A stretch of 64,000 nucleotides of DNA from Fischerella sp. PCC 9605 (GTDB lineage: Bacteria > Cyanobacteriota > Cyanobacteriia > Cyanobacteriales > Nostocaceae). This document shows positions 27,571 to 36,920 of the stretch, in pieces. Below the pieces are notes generated by a model. It saw only the letters and a program-made list of their open reading frames with translations, was not told the origin of the DNA and did not search any database. The first letter of the stretch is position 1, and every line of letters begins with the position of its first letter. The position numbers were made by a program, and so were the translations under genes. The stretch is taken from assembly GCF_000517105.1 (NCBI RefSeq), contig NZ_KI912148.1, positions 1,296,518 through 1,360,517 on the forward strand, in the 5' to 3' direction.

Positions 27571-27603
27571 AACCTCTTGCAAAAGTAGATTTTGCAAGAG
27601 GTT
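27571..27603. repeat. Perfect 14-bp stem-loop after gdhA
   Basis: AACCTCTTGCAAAA, 5-nt loop, TTTTGCAAGAGGTT. It lacks a following T run, so it may be a repeat or a 3' mRNA-end structure rather than an intrinsic terminator. Confidence 0.75.
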
Positions 27604-27620
27604 CAATCTAAGTTTTACAT

Positions 27621-29417
27621 ATGTTTAATCATTTGCAATATCACGTACTACTTAGTTCCAGCATTCTGGGAACTATTTTGTTTTGGTTTACGAATGCACC
27701 AGTGATCGCAGAAAACCAAACTTCAATTAATGTAGCGACAAGTGACACGATAACCGCAGAAATAAGGTTACTGTCGAAACAAACTTCAACTAAGGCTTCA
27801 TCATTGCTGCTTGCCCAAGCTGCTAATCAAAATAACAACTCCAATGGAACTGCAAGCATTCACAATACAGGGACATCAAAGTCGAACGCATACGACAGCT
27901 ATAACAATAGCAATGATGACTCACCAAATCCAATGGCTCAGGTAAATTCCGTATCGCAGTTTTCGGATGTGCAACCAACTGACTGGGCATTTCAAGCCTT
28001 GCAATCTTTGGTAGAGAGATATGGTTGCATTGAAGGGTATTCAAATGAGACTTATCGCGGTAATCGAACATTGACGAGGTACGAATTTGCTGCTGGTTTG
28101 AATGCTTGCTTGGATCGCATCAACGAGCTGATTGCTTCCTCTAGTTCTGAGTTAGTTAGCAAAGAAGATTTAATGGTTTTGCAAAGACTGCAAGAAGAGT
28201 TTGGAGCTGAACTTGCAAATCTCCGAGGAAGAGTCGATACCCTAGAAGCTCATAACGCCGAGTTGGAAGCCAACCAGTTTTCCACTACTACTAGATTGAA
28301 TGCTGAATTGATTTGGGCGCTTGAAGATACATTTGGCGATCGCATCGGAGGAGATTCTGACGACTCCAATACCTTTTTGGGCTATCGCCTGCGTTTAAAT
28401 TTAGAAAGCAGTTTTACTGGTAAAGACTTGTTGAGAACTCGCTTGGAGGTTAGCAATTTCGGTTCAATTGCTGATGCAACCAATACAGTGACAACACGAA
28501 TGAATTATGACAACAATACCAACAATGAAATAACAATACCACATTTACTTTACCGCTTCCCAGTTGGCTCTGATTTTACCGTCACCGCAGGCCCGGTTGG
28601 AGTTGGTTACACCGATATTACTGATACTCTTACTCCTCCAACAGTAGCAGATGATGCTCGGGGCATAGTCTCTGCCTTTGGTGAATACAGTCCTTTTTAT
28701 AGACAAGGAGGTGGAGGTGCTGCTGTTAATTGGAAAATCCACGAAAACCTCATCCTGACATTAGGTTATTTAGCAGGTAATCCTAATAGCCCAACAGATA
28801 GCAATGGACTGTTCAATGGCAAATATAATGCCTTAGCTCAACTAGCCTATTATGGCGACTGGGGTGCGCTTGGTGTGGCTTATTCGCACTCTTATGCACC
28901 AAAAGGACAAGTCGGTTTGACAGCCTTAACTGGCAGTTTTCTAGCCGATAAACCTTTTGGCGATGATATTGCTACATCCAGTGACACCATCGCTCTGCAA
29001 GGTTATTATCGATTTTCTGATAATTTTCAAGTCCATGCCTGGGGAGGATATATCAGTGCTAATGCTGAAGTATCTGGTATAAGTGACATTGCTGATGGTA
29101 AGGGTGGAGAAGTTTCCCGATTCGTAGATGACGGCAGTCAAGCAGATATTTGGTATGGTGCTATTGGCTTAACTTTCCCGGATGTGGGAGGTAAAGGTAA
29201 CTTACCTGGTATTTTGTTTGGTTTGCCACCACGAGTGGGTAGCAGCGATGTCCGTCGAGAAGGAGACACCTCGTATCATCTAGAGGCTTTTTACCGTATT
29301 CAAGTTACTGAAAACATTTCTATTACCCCTGATTTCTGGGTCGTGTTCAATCCTGAGAATGATAGTAGTAACCCAACTCAATATGTAGGAGTTCTGCGTA
29401 CGAGTTTCAATTTCTAG
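27621..29417 (+). CDS. Iron uptake porin / SLH-domain outer membrane porin
   Basis: 598 aa. Signal peptide (about 1-30, ending NAPVIA), an Asn/Ser-rich spacer, an SLH domain at about 112-165 (FSDVQPTDWAFQALQSLVER and YEFAAGLNACLDRINEL), a coiled coil (LQEEFGAELANLRGRVDTLE), then an OprB-like beta-barrel ending in aromatic NF: VGVLRTSFNF. SLH anchors the porin to peptidoglycan; the family mediates passage of iron and small solutes across the cyanobacterial outer membrane. The substrate is inferred from family naming. Confidence 0.92.
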   Translation: MFNHLQYHVLLSSSILGTILFWFTNAPVIAENQTSINVATSDTITAEIRLLSKQTSTKASSLLLAQAANQNNNSNGTASIHNTGTSKSNAYDSYNNSNDDSPNPMAQVNSVSQFSDVQPTDWAFQALQSLVERYGCIEGYSNETYRGNRTLTRYEFAAGLNACLDRINELIASSSSELVSKEDLMVLQRLQEEFGAELANLRGRVDTLEAHNAELEANQFSTTTRLNAELIWALEDTFGDRIGGDSDDSNTFLGYRLRLNLESSFTGKDLLRTRLEVSNFGSIADATNTVTTRMNYDNNTNNEITIPHLLYRFPVGSDFTVTAGPVGVGYTDITDTLTPPTVADDARGIVSAFGEYSPFYRQGGGGAAVNWKIHENLILTLGYLAGNPNSPTDSNGLFNGKYNALAQLAYYGDWGALGVAYSHSYAPKGQVGLTALTGSFLADKPFGDDIATSSDTIALQGYYRFSDNFQVHAWGGYISANAEVSGISDIADGKGGEVSRFVDDGSQADIWYGAIGLTFPDVGGKGNLPGILFGLPPRVGSSDVRREGDTSYHLEAFYRIQVTENISITPDFWVVFNPENDSSNPTQYVGVLRTSFNF

Positions 29418-29429
29418 GTAGAATACTAT

Positions 29430-29695
29430 TGAATCACCAACGAGATTTTGATACTCGCTCACGAAGTTCCAATACTCGTCCACGAAGTTTTGAGATTCGC
29501 TGACGAGGCTTTGATAGTCATTAACGAATTTACAACACTTATTAACAAGATTCTAATACTCGTCCACGAACTTTTGATACTCGTTGACGAGATTTTTATA
29601 GTCATTAACAAGGTTCTAATATTCAGTGATGAATTTTACATACTTGTTGATGAGCCTCACATACTTGTGAGCGAGTTTTAAATACTCGTCAGTAA
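29430..29695. repeat. Tandem array of about twelve 21-bp units
   Basis: Units such as ATACTCGTCCACGAAGTTTTG repeat with an exact 21-bp period (29451, 29472, 29493 and so on to 29661) with drifting sequence. A 77-codon plus-strand ORF from 29448 reads as heptads (ILVHEVL, ILVDEIF). Same period as the 4621-4830 array but unrelated sequence; directly after the porin gene. Confidence 0.85.
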
Positions 29696-29953
29696 TTATT
29701 TAGCTATTCACCAGCTATCTAGCGCAGATAAGAATGAAAACTACCTGTTCGCTAATTTGGTATTTACTGTTGATTTGTTCAAATCCAAGCGAAAATAAAC
29801 CTTTCCATTTCAATTGCTACCCTGTAGCAAGCCGCTAGCGCGCCTGTGTTCTGCTTGCATTGACATAATTATTTTCTTTTAGAAAAAATTAATTTCCGAT
29901 TTGTAGTTACAGAAGAAACCAGAAGACAGCCGTAACATCATTAGTGTATCTCT
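29696..29953. other. AT-rich leader of the STAND gene
   Basis: About 258 bp with no coding frame and no clear repeat, presumed 5' region of the large NB-ARC/WD40 gene. Confidence 0.5.
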
Positions 29954-32900
29954 ATGAACTCCAACTCTCCCTCTCAACGCAGACGCAATCGGGGTGTCAT
30001 CCTGACAGAACAGGGACGGCGCAAGCTGCAAGAGGCTATACGAGCGGCAGAGGAAGAACATAACCACGCTAAGCGTTTTTCCATTGAGAAACTTCACCAA
30101 CACATAGAGGAACATCTATTACAACTGAATCTGTTACGGCGTAGTAGTATATCGCTACAAACCGTCCAGCGCTTCTGGCGCGAAGATAAGGTTGACAAGA
30201 AGTCACTGAAGGGGATATTCCTAGCCTTTGGTTTGGAGTTAACCGACGAAGATTATACCCATGCCCAACAGGAAAACCCACAGTACGATTGGGGAGAAGC
30301 ACCAGATTTACCTTTGTTCTACGATCGCTCTGAGGAATTAGCACAGCTACAGCAGTGGGTGTTGGAGGATCGTTGCTGTTTAGTTGCACTGCTGGGAATG
30401 GGTGGAATTGGTAAAACTACGCTAGCCGTGAAGTTGGCGCAAGCGAAGCAAATAAAAGCCGAGTTTGAGATAGTGGTGTGGCGATCGCTCCAAAACGCCC
30501 CACCTTTAGAGGAGTTGCTGGGAAGCGTGTTGCAATCAATAATGCAGATGCTTCAAGAAGACCCAATTGTGCCTACTAGCTTGGATGGGAAGTTGTCCAA
30601 GCTGATGGAGTACTTGCAACAAAAGCGCTGTTTGTTAATTTTGGATAATGCTGAGACAATCTTAAGCGCTGGTAGGGCTGGACATTGTAGAGGTGGTTAT
30701 GAGGGATATGGGCAACTGTTCCAGCGCATTGGCAAGGTAAACCATAAGAGTTGCTTGATTGTGACCAGTCGGGAAAAGTCCAGAGAGATTGCACTCCTCG
30801 AAGGCGAAAAAGTGCGATCGCTACAACTGGGAGGATTAAAACCAGAGGATGGACGAAAACTGTTCGAGGATAAAGGGCAATTTACTGGTACAGATGCAGA
30901 ATGGATCAAACTGATCGAACACTACGGAGGCAACCCGTTCGCGCTAAAGATGGTAGCAGCAGCAAGTCAACAGCTGTTTAACGGTAGGATTGCGGACTTA
31001 TTGAAGTATATAGGACAAGGAAGATTAGTCTTTAATGATATTCGCGATTTGCTCGATCGCCAGTTTAGTCGCTTGTCGCCAGTAGAACAAGAGGTGATGT
31101 TGTGGTTGGCAATTAATCGCGAACCCGTATCTGTAGAGGAATTAGAGAAAGATGTAGTGAGTGTCACCTCCAGGCAAGAACTACCGGAAGCTTTGTACTC
31201 GCTGTTGCGGCGATCGCTGATTGAAAAAGCAGGAAAGCAATTCTCACTGCAACCTGTAGTAACGGAGTACGTTACGGAGCAATTAGTTAAGCAAGTTTGT
31301 CAAGAAATAGCAAGCAGTAGAGAGAGAGCAGAAAGTTCCTCACCCCTCGCTTTTCTCCAAACTCATGCCTTGATGAAGGCAACAGCTAAAGACTACATTC
31401 GGGAGACGCAAAAGCAACTAATTGTGCAACCCTTACTTGAGCAATTGTTAATAGAGATAGGCAGTCAACAAAAGCTGGTAATTTTGTTGCAGGATTTATT
31501 GGAGCAGCAAAGACATCAAGCTGCAATATTAGCAGGATATGCAGGAGGCAACGTCCTCAATTTGTTAGCACATTTGCAAGTAAATTTACAGCGGTATGAC
31601 TTTTCAAATTTAACCATTAGGCAAGCTGACTTACAGTGTGTCAATTTAGCTAGAGTTAATTTCCAAAATACTGCTTTTGATCAGTCTGTATTTGCTACAA
31701 GCTTGAAGAGTATTTTTTCACTTGCCTTGAGTCCAGATGGCAAACTGTTGGCTACGGGTGATATGGATGGGCAAATTCATTTGTGGCAAATGGCGGATGG
31801 AAAAAACTTGTTGACATTTAAAGGACATGAAGGTGTGGTTTGGACAATCGCCTTTAGTCCAGATGGACAAACCCTGGCAAGTGGTGGTTATGACGGATTA
31901 ATCAAATTGTGGGATACACAAACAAGAGATTGTCTAAAAACTTTAGATAAACATACAGGTATTGTTTGGTCTGTCAGCTTTAGCCCGGATGGTCAAACTC
32001 TAGCAAGTGGTAGTCTAGACACTTCAATTCGGTTGTGGGATATCCATTTAGGTAAATGTCTCAAAGTATTGCATGGTCATACTAGTGCGGTATGTTCAGT
32101 CAGGTTTAATCCAGATGGTTCTATCCTGGCAAGTGGTAGTCAAGATTGCGATATTCGCTTATGGGATGTCAGTACAGGCATCTGTATAAAAACTTTGCCA
32201 GGTCATGTTGGCAAGATATGCTCGGTTCGCTTTAGTCCAGATGGTAAAACTCTTGCCAGTGGCAGTAGTGACCACTCTGTTCGGTTATGGGATGTGAGTA
32301 AAGGTACTTGCATCAAAACATTTCACGGTCATAAAAATTGGGTATGGTCAGTTTGCTTTAGTTCAGATGGTCAAACTCTAGCTACGGGTAGTTATGACTC
32401 CAGTGTAAGGTTGTGGAATGTAAAGCTCGGTACGTGCGTTAAAATTTTCCACGGACATACCGATGAAGTGTACTCAATCACTTTTAGTTTAGACGATCAA
32501 ATCTTAGTTAGTGCTAGTAGAGATTCCAGCGTGCGTTTTTGGGATGTAAGTAAAGGTGTGTGCGTGAGAACTTTACAGGGTCATGCCAGTGGGGTGCTTT
32601 CGGTCAGTTGTAACCCTGATGATTGTATATTGGCTACAGGTAGTAGTGATGGTTTAGTTCGGCTATGGGATGTTGCGTCTGGGTACTGTACTAGAATTTT
32701 ACAAGGTCACACAGGTTGGGTATGGTCAGTTAGCTTTAGCCCTAATGGTTCTATATTAGCGAGTGGCAGTGATGACACCAGCATTAAGTTGTGGGATGTT
32801 GTTTCTGGTGATTGTATGACCACGATTAACGGTCATAGTGGTGGAGTAACATCAGTTAGCTTTAGTCCCGATGGTAAAACCTTGGCTAGTGCTAGTCAAG

Positions 32901-33565
32901 ACAAGAGTGTGAAGCTATGGGATATTCACGAGCATAAATGTGTAAAAACATTGGAAGGTCACACAGATCAAGTCCGGCCAGTTAGCTTTAGTCCCAATGG
33001 CAATATTTTAGCTACAGGTAGTGGGGATTGCTTGGTTAAGTTGTGGGATGTGGGTGAAGGTAAATGTATAACAACTTTGCCTGGTCACACTGATGGAGTC
33101 TGGTCATTGAGTTTTAGTCCAGATGGTAAAATGCTCGCTAGTGGTAGTATTGATGGCTCAATTCGATTATGGGATACCAGTAACTTTACTTGCGTAAAAG
33201 TGTTGCAAGAACATACTTCTACTGTATGGTCAGTCAGTTTTAGCCCTGATGGTTCTACCTTGGCATCCGCCAGTTATGACCAAACAATTTGTTTATGGGA
33301 TACCAGTAAATTTACTTGTTTAAGAGTGTTTCGTACTCATAGTAGTGGAGTATGTTCTATTTGCTTTAATTCTGTTGGTAATATCTTGGTTCATACTCGT
33401 CAAGATGAGGGAATTCATCTGTGCGATGTGGAAACTCTTGAGTGCATTAAAACCCTGAAGGTAGATCGCCTTTATGAAGGGATGAACATCAGGGGGGTGA
33501 CTGGGTTAACAGCAGCGCAGCGATCAGCACTTTTGGCTTTGGGGACGGTGGAGGGTATGGGGTAG
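29954..33565 (+). CDS. NB-ARC STAND ATPase with 14 WD40 repeats
   Basis: 1203 aa. Residues 1-110: basic N-terminus and an HTH-like helical domain ([20 protein letters not shown]) seen in cyanobacterial STAND proteins. NB-ARC domain: P-loop GMGGIGKTT (148-156), Walker B LLILDNAE (227-234), sensor/GxP-type [12 protein letters not shown], winged-helix region to about 500. A short pentapeptide-like stretch ([20 protein letters not shown]) leads to 14 WD40 repeats (about 584-1165), enough for two seven-bladed propellers. It ends in the tail [20 protein letters not shown] proteins oligomerise on ligand recognition; a conflict/cell-death sensor role is inferred. Convergent, 126 bp away, is a CHAT protease operon. 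No effector domain is fused, so a partner in trans is expected. Confidence 0.92.
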   Translation: MNSNSPSQRRRNRGVILTEQGRRKLQEAIRAAEEEHNHAKRFSIEKLHQHIEEHLLQLNLLRRSSISLQTVQRFWREDKVDKKSLKGIFLAFGLELTDEDYTHAQQENPQYDWGEAPDLPLFYDRSEELAQLQQWVLEDRCCLVALLGMGGIGKTTLAVKLAQAKQIKAEFEIVVWRSLQNAPPLEELLGSVLQSIMQMLQEDPIVPTSLDGKLSKLMEYLQQKRCLLILDNAETILSAGRAGHCRGGYEGYGQLFQRIGKVNHKSCLIVTSREKSREIALLEGEKVRSLQLGGLKPEDGRKLFEDKGQFTGTDAEWIKLIEHYGGNPFALKMVAAASQQLFNGRIADLLKYIGQGRLVFNDIRDLLDRQFSRLSPVEQEVMLWLAINREPVSVEELEKDVVSVTSRQELPEALYSLLRRSLIEKAGKQFSLQPVVTEYVTEQLVKQVCQEIASSRERAESSSPLAFLQTHALMKATAKDYIRETQKQLIVQPLLEQLLIEIGSQQKLVILLQDLLEQQRHQAAILAGYAGGNVLNLLAHLQVNLQRYDFSNLTIRQADLQCVNLARVNFQNTAFDQSVFATSLKSIFSLALSPDGKLLATGDMDGQIHLWQMADGKNLLTFKGHEGVVWTIAFSPDGQTLASGGYDGLIKLWDTQTRDCLKTLDKHTGIVWSVSFSPDGQTLASGSLDTSIRLWDIHLGKCLKVLHGHTSAVCSVRFNPDGSILASGSQDCDIRLWDVSTGICIKTLPGHVGKICSVRFSPDGKTLASGSSDHSVRLWDVSKGTCIKTFHGHKNWVWSVCFSSDGQTLATGSYDSSVRLWNVKLGTCVKIFHGHTDEVYSITFSLDDQILVSASRDSSVRFWDVSKGVCVRTLQGHASGVLSVSCNPDDCILATGSSDGLVRLWDVASGYCTRILQGHTGWVWSVSFSPNGSILASGSDDTSIKLWDVVSGDCMTTINGHSGGVTSVSFSPDGKTLASASQDKSVKLWDIHEHKCVKTLEGHTDQVRPVSFSPNGNILATGSGDCLVKLWDVGEGKCITTLPGHTDGVWSLSFSPDGKMLASGSIDGSIRLWDTSNFTCVKVLQEHTSTVWSVSFSPDGSTLASASYDQTICLWDTSKFTCLRVFRTHSSGVCSICFNSVGNILVHTRQDEGIHLCDVETLECIKTLKVDRLYEGMNIRGVTGLTAAQRSALLALGTVEGMG
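31707..33450 (+). repeat. 14 tandem WD40-coding repeats (about 126 bp each)
   Basis: Each unit encodes about 42 residues with FSPDG, LASGS and IRLWD hallmarks. Internal repeats 3-13 are more alike than the first and last, consistent with expansion by duplication. Confidence 0.85.
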
Positions 33566-33691
33566 GTTTTATGTTGGCGATTGCAGCTTTGAGATAGTTG
33601 GGAAGAGGGCGATCGCATTTATTTAAGCGCAGAAAGTAAAGCCGTTAACCTTTAGGGGCAGTAGAGGATTAGAGAGGGGCTTACTCATTAG

Positions 33692-34393
33692 TCACTGCTT
33701 TTTTAGCATGGGTGTTAGGTGTTCTGCAATACCCGCCAATCGAATAGCATTGCAACCCAGTTGATAAGCAAATTCTACTGATTCTCCAGCACCTAAAGCA
33801 TCGTAAAACCCAACCGCAAATTCAATCGCCGCCTGATCTCCAATTGCCTTATTCATACCAATGACATAGGGAATATGTCTGACAATTGCCTTTGCTTGCA
33901 CTTCAGAATAACAAGCGTTGAGTACAACACACTCAACTTGATTAGCAAATAACTCAAATAGTCCAGCTAGTGCTTCTGTATCCAAGAACTGCACCTGTCC
34001 TATTTCATTCTCTAGCGCTAAACCTTCATCTCCTGCACCGTGACCGGAAAAATGAACGATTTGCGGCTTTGTGTCTAAAAAGGCGCGATAAACGTCTCGC
34101 ACGCGCACAGCCCAATGCTGCTTAATTTCGAACTGATCCCGTTTTTTAGATCGCTGCAATCCTGCATCAATCTCTCGTATTTCTTCGTCTAATCGTAGAG
34201 GTGAAGTAGCTTTCGGATTTGCCGCCAGAATTAAAATTTTTCTGCTTGCAGAGGCGCTAGTGACTTCAGTTTTGACATCAGTGTTGTTTGACGAATATTC
34301 ATTAAAAGTGCCACCGATTTGAGTCCCATTATCTCCTACAAAACCGCCGCCGAATTTGGCATTGCCTAAGTTGTATTTAGATGTTTCTAACAC
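33692..34393 (-). CDS. CHAT domain (caspase-like) protease with N-terminal Gly-rich module
   Basis: 233 aa from GTG (VLETSKYNLGNAKFGGG), chosen because GGGAG lies 9 nt upstream; the longer frame to 34453 would overlap the upstream gene by 26 bp. The CHAT domain (about 50-225) has the His in QIVHFSGHGAG (about His118) and Cys in VVLNACYSEVQ (about Cys161), the caspase-type dyad. The N-terminal 10-40 segment (YNLGNAKFGGGFVGDNGTQI) is almost the same as one in the upstream membrane protein, suggesting homotypic interaction. CHAT proteases act as effectors beside STAND sensors. The two genes are 34 bp apart and likely co-transcribed. Confidence 0.85.
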   Translation of the reverse strand: MLETSKYNLGNAKFGGGFVGDNGTQIGGTFNEYSSNNTDVKTEVTSASASRKILILAANPKATSPLRLDEEIREIDAGLQRSKKRDQFEIKQHWAVRVRDVYRAFLDTKPQIVHFSGHGAGDEGLALENEIGQVQFLDTEALAGLFELFANQVECVVLNACYSEVQAKAIVRHIPYVIGMNKAIGDQAAIEFAVGFYDALGAGESVEFAYQLGCNAIRLAGIAEHLTPMLKKQ

Positions 34394-34427
34394 AGACCTA
34401 TTCTCCCTTTTAGATAGATAAATACGA

Positions 34428-36443
34428 TCACACCACTGACATCCAGTCTTCAATAAATGGCATTAAATTTTTAGCTAGTGGATGGTTGATCGCCTGCTTC
34501 AAAGTTTCTATACTTCCGGTTTCAAGGGTGGCGACAACCCGCGCTTTCAAGTCTGTATTCTGTTCAATTCTGTCAACCACATTAGCAACAACTGCCATTT
34601 TTTGGGCATTAGTTGTAGTAGGAGTGTTAGCTTCTGCTTCCTTTAAAAGTTGCTGAATCTCTGCGGCAGTTTGAGTTAAGGTTGAGTTAGTAGAATAGTC
34701 GTAGAAAGCACCACCTGTTTGAGTTCCTTTAGTACCAGCAAAACCACCACCAAACTTTGATCCCCTTAAGTCATAATTAGAAGATTCTTCCTTAGAAAAC
34801 ATTGTATCTCCTTGGTTATAATAAGTTCCTGCAAAAAAGCTAGGGCGCTCTAGCGCTGTTATTACCATATTTTCAAACCTAGAAATTTGGCTATCTTTCT
34901 CTGCGAATAGTAATTTAATTTCTCGCGTTGACAAGGTTTTGATATAGTTGTAAGTCGAAAAATATTCGGCACTTAGTTCTGATCGGTCTGCATTCGGATT
35001 AGTTTTGGCTCTGAGCAAAAACTTATCCTGTCCTCGTTTCTCCATTGCCACGATTTCTAGTTCTGCATCGGGGTGGTTCTCCGCTAACTGCTTAAATGAA
35101 ATAGCAATGGCTCGGGGGTCTACACCTTGGTTATGGTAGAGGTCAATAGTATCGACAATAGGCTTAATAAAGTCGGCAAAGTCGCCATCCTCAAAAATTT
35201 CCTGCCGATTGTCTGGTTTCCTCAACGGATCGGGGTCTTCTTTCGTAGGAACATGCATGTAGACGTACTCGCAACACACGCCATTTAGCTGAGTTTCACC
35301 CGTGATGCCCCAATCTTCAATGTATGCTCCGGTGAGACAGGCTCCGGTTAGGTCTGCCCCATCAAGCTGTGTTTGCTTTAGCACTGCTCTAGACAAGTTA
35401 ACATCCTGTAAATTGGCGTGATTCAGTGCTGTACCAATGAAACTAGCATCTTGAAGATTTGCACCTTTGAGGTTAACGCCTGACAGGTTAAGGAGATCGA
35501 AATTCAGCTCCTGTGCCTCTAAAGTAGTTACTAGTTGCCGCACTTCAGGATATTGCAGGTAGCTATTACGGACGTAGACGCGATCTAGATTTTGGGTCTG
35601 ATACCATTGAGTACGAGTCAGGTTTGCGTTCTGAAAGTTGGTACTTTTGAGTGTTGCTTTTGCAAAACTTGCGTCAGTCAAGTTAGCTTCCCGAAAGGAT
35701 GTACCCCGCCAAGTAGCGTAGAGAATTGCTGCTGAACGAATTAAACTAAACTTTTTATCTCCAAGCAATGAGTTTCTTGCAATGTAAAAACCTAAAGCAA
35801 CTATAAATCCAACTAGAACCGTAACTTTCAATTGAACAAACCCATTGCTTGAGACTAAAAAAGCAGTAGCCACACTTGCCTTTATAGTGATAATCGCCGC
35901 TATGACTCCAGCCCACCATTCAATTAATACTGTCACTCCAGCTACAGCGAAAGCAAATATTATAATTCCGATAGCAGTAACTGCTAGGATATATACTCCA
36001 TTGAGTGCGCCTGGAACAACTTCATTTTTTACCCTAATAATCATTAAAGGAGCCGAGCCAATCAGCGCTAATACAAAACATATACCTCCAGATAATAAGG
36101 CTCCTGTAAGTCCCCGTCGTGCCGTAAAAAATAGAAAAACCCCTGCCATAAAAAACACTATAAAGGTAGATATGAAACTACCATTTATAGATTTCAACGT
36201 AGGTGCCATCGCAGAAGTCAGAGATATTCCTGTCAAAATTGATAAAAAAAACAATAGTCCGGTTATGAAAATTAGCCATCGAAAATTTACACCAATTTTT
36301 GCCCCACTGAAATTTGCACCGCTCAGGTTGGCATGTGTGAAGTCTACACTCTCAATACGGCAATTACCAAAATCCGCGTTCTTCAGGTCTTCATTTCTGA
36401 AGGAGTATCCCTTAATAACTTTTCCCGCAAAGTTTTTGGTCAT
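34428..36443 (-). CDS. Pentapeptide-repeat multi-TM protein with CHAT-matching Gly-rich module
   Basis: 671 aa. Short pentapeptide block (about 18-50: LKNADFGNC, THANLSGANF), about six TM helices (54-225), a second pentapeptide block (about 245-375: SFREANLTDASF, LKGANLQDAS, LSRAVLKQTQLDGADLTGA), then a cytosolic domain (about 390-520), a Gly-rich module at 556-585 (YDLRGSKFGGGFAGTKGTQT) and an alpha-helical C-terminus (AAEIQQLLKEAEANTPTTT). The 30-residue module matches that of the CHAT protease just downstream, so the protein may recruit it to the membrane. I do not know a named family for the whole protein. An antisense frame of 201 codons (35845-36450) is an artefact. Confidence 0.75.
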   Translation of the reverse strand: MTKNFAGKVIKGYSFRNEDLKNADFGNCRIESVDFTHANLSGANFSGAKIGVNFRWLIFITGLLFFLSILTGISLTSAMAPTLKSINGSFISTFIVFFMAGVFLFFTARRGLTGALLSGGICFVLALIGSAPLMIIRVKNEVVPGALNGVYILAVTAIGIIIFAFAVAGVTVLIEWWAGVIAAIITIKASVATAFLVSSNGFVQLKVTVLVGFIVALGFYIARNSLLGDKKFSLIRSAAILYATWRGTSFREANLTDASFAKATLKSTNFQNANLTRTQWYQTQNLDRVYVRNSYLQYPEVRQLVTTLEAQELNFDLLNLSGVNLKGANLQDASFIGTALNHANLQDVNLSRAVLKQTQLDGADLTGACLTGAYIEDWGITGETQLNGVCCEYVYMHVPTKEDPDPLRKPDNRQEIFEDGDFADFIKPIVDTIDLYHNQGVDPRAIAISFKQLAENHPDAELEIVAMEKRGQDKFLLRAKTNPNADRSELSAEYFSTYNYIKTLSTREIKLLFAEKDSQISRFENMVITALERPSFFAGTYYNQGDTMFSKEESSNYDLRGSKFGGGFAGTKGTQTGGAFYDYSTNSTLTQTAAEIQQLLKEAEANTPTTTNAQKMAVVANVVDRIEQNTDLKARVVATLETGSIETLKQAINHPLAKNLMPFIEDWMSVV

Positions 36444-36482
36444 AGTTTAACCAAACATTGTAATGTTAGCTGGCGTAATGCT

Positions 36483-36508
36483 AGAGGATTAATGTTAATA
36501 AATCCTCT
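36483..36508. repeat. AGAGGATT/AATCCTCT stem-loop
   Basis: Perfect 8-bp arms with a 10-nt AT loop between the small secreted gene and the pentapeptide/TM gene; it may end the upstream transcript, but there is no T run. Confidence 0.5.
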
Positions 36509-36546
36509 AACACTAGAATTTTTACATTGCACCTCTAGCCTTATCC

Positions 36547-36846
36547 TTAGCTAGAGATTTCATAACCTTCTGCGTTGTCGTCTATCGGAGGCTCTGGCGG
36601 TGGAACATGATAACCTTCATCGTCAGACTTATCGTCTGTGCAATCTCCTTCTTCTTGACTTTGGTCATTTTGATCTGAAGTATTTTGGCTTAGATAAAAT
36701 GAGTATTGAGGATATGCTCTATACTTACTCAGTTGTTGTGTATTTGGCTGCTCTGCTATCAGTTTCTTCTGCGTTATAGTCACAAAAGTAATGCAAGTCA
36801 ACCCTGCCATAATTCCTGCCATAACTACAGCTTTCATTTCTTTCAT
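36547..36846 (-). CDS. Small secreted or periplasmic acidic protein, unknown function
   Basis: 99 aa. N-terminal signal-like segment (MKAVVMAGIMAGLTCITFVT) then a Gln/Ser/Asp-rich polar tail with SDQNDQSQEEGDCTDDKSDD and a PPPEPP motif. No domain is recognised. It precedes the pentapeptide/TM and CHAT genes in the same direction (103 bp upstream), so it may belong to the same unit. Spacing and direction are observed; the link is inferred. Confidence 0.55.
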   Translation of the reverse strand: MKEMKAVVMAGIMAGLTCITFVTITQKKLIAEQPNTQQLSKYRAYPQYSFYLSQNTSDQNDQSQEEGDCTDDKSDDEGYHVPPPEPPIDDNAEGYEISS

Positions 36847-36920
36847 TAGTTATTTCCCCTTTACATCCTAAATATCTACTACAGATAAGAATCTCAGGTG
36901 TTCATCCTGATACTTCAGAT
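36847..36920. other. Leader between small secreted gene and the HIP1 region
   Basis: AT-rich; no gene. It contains the presumed promoter of the leftward operon. Confidence 0.4.

Noticed and set aside
35845-36450. 201-codon plus-strand frame with signal-like hydrophobic runs
   Set aside because: It lies wholly antisense to the pentapeptide/TM gene; its hydrophobicity reflects the complementary TM codons.
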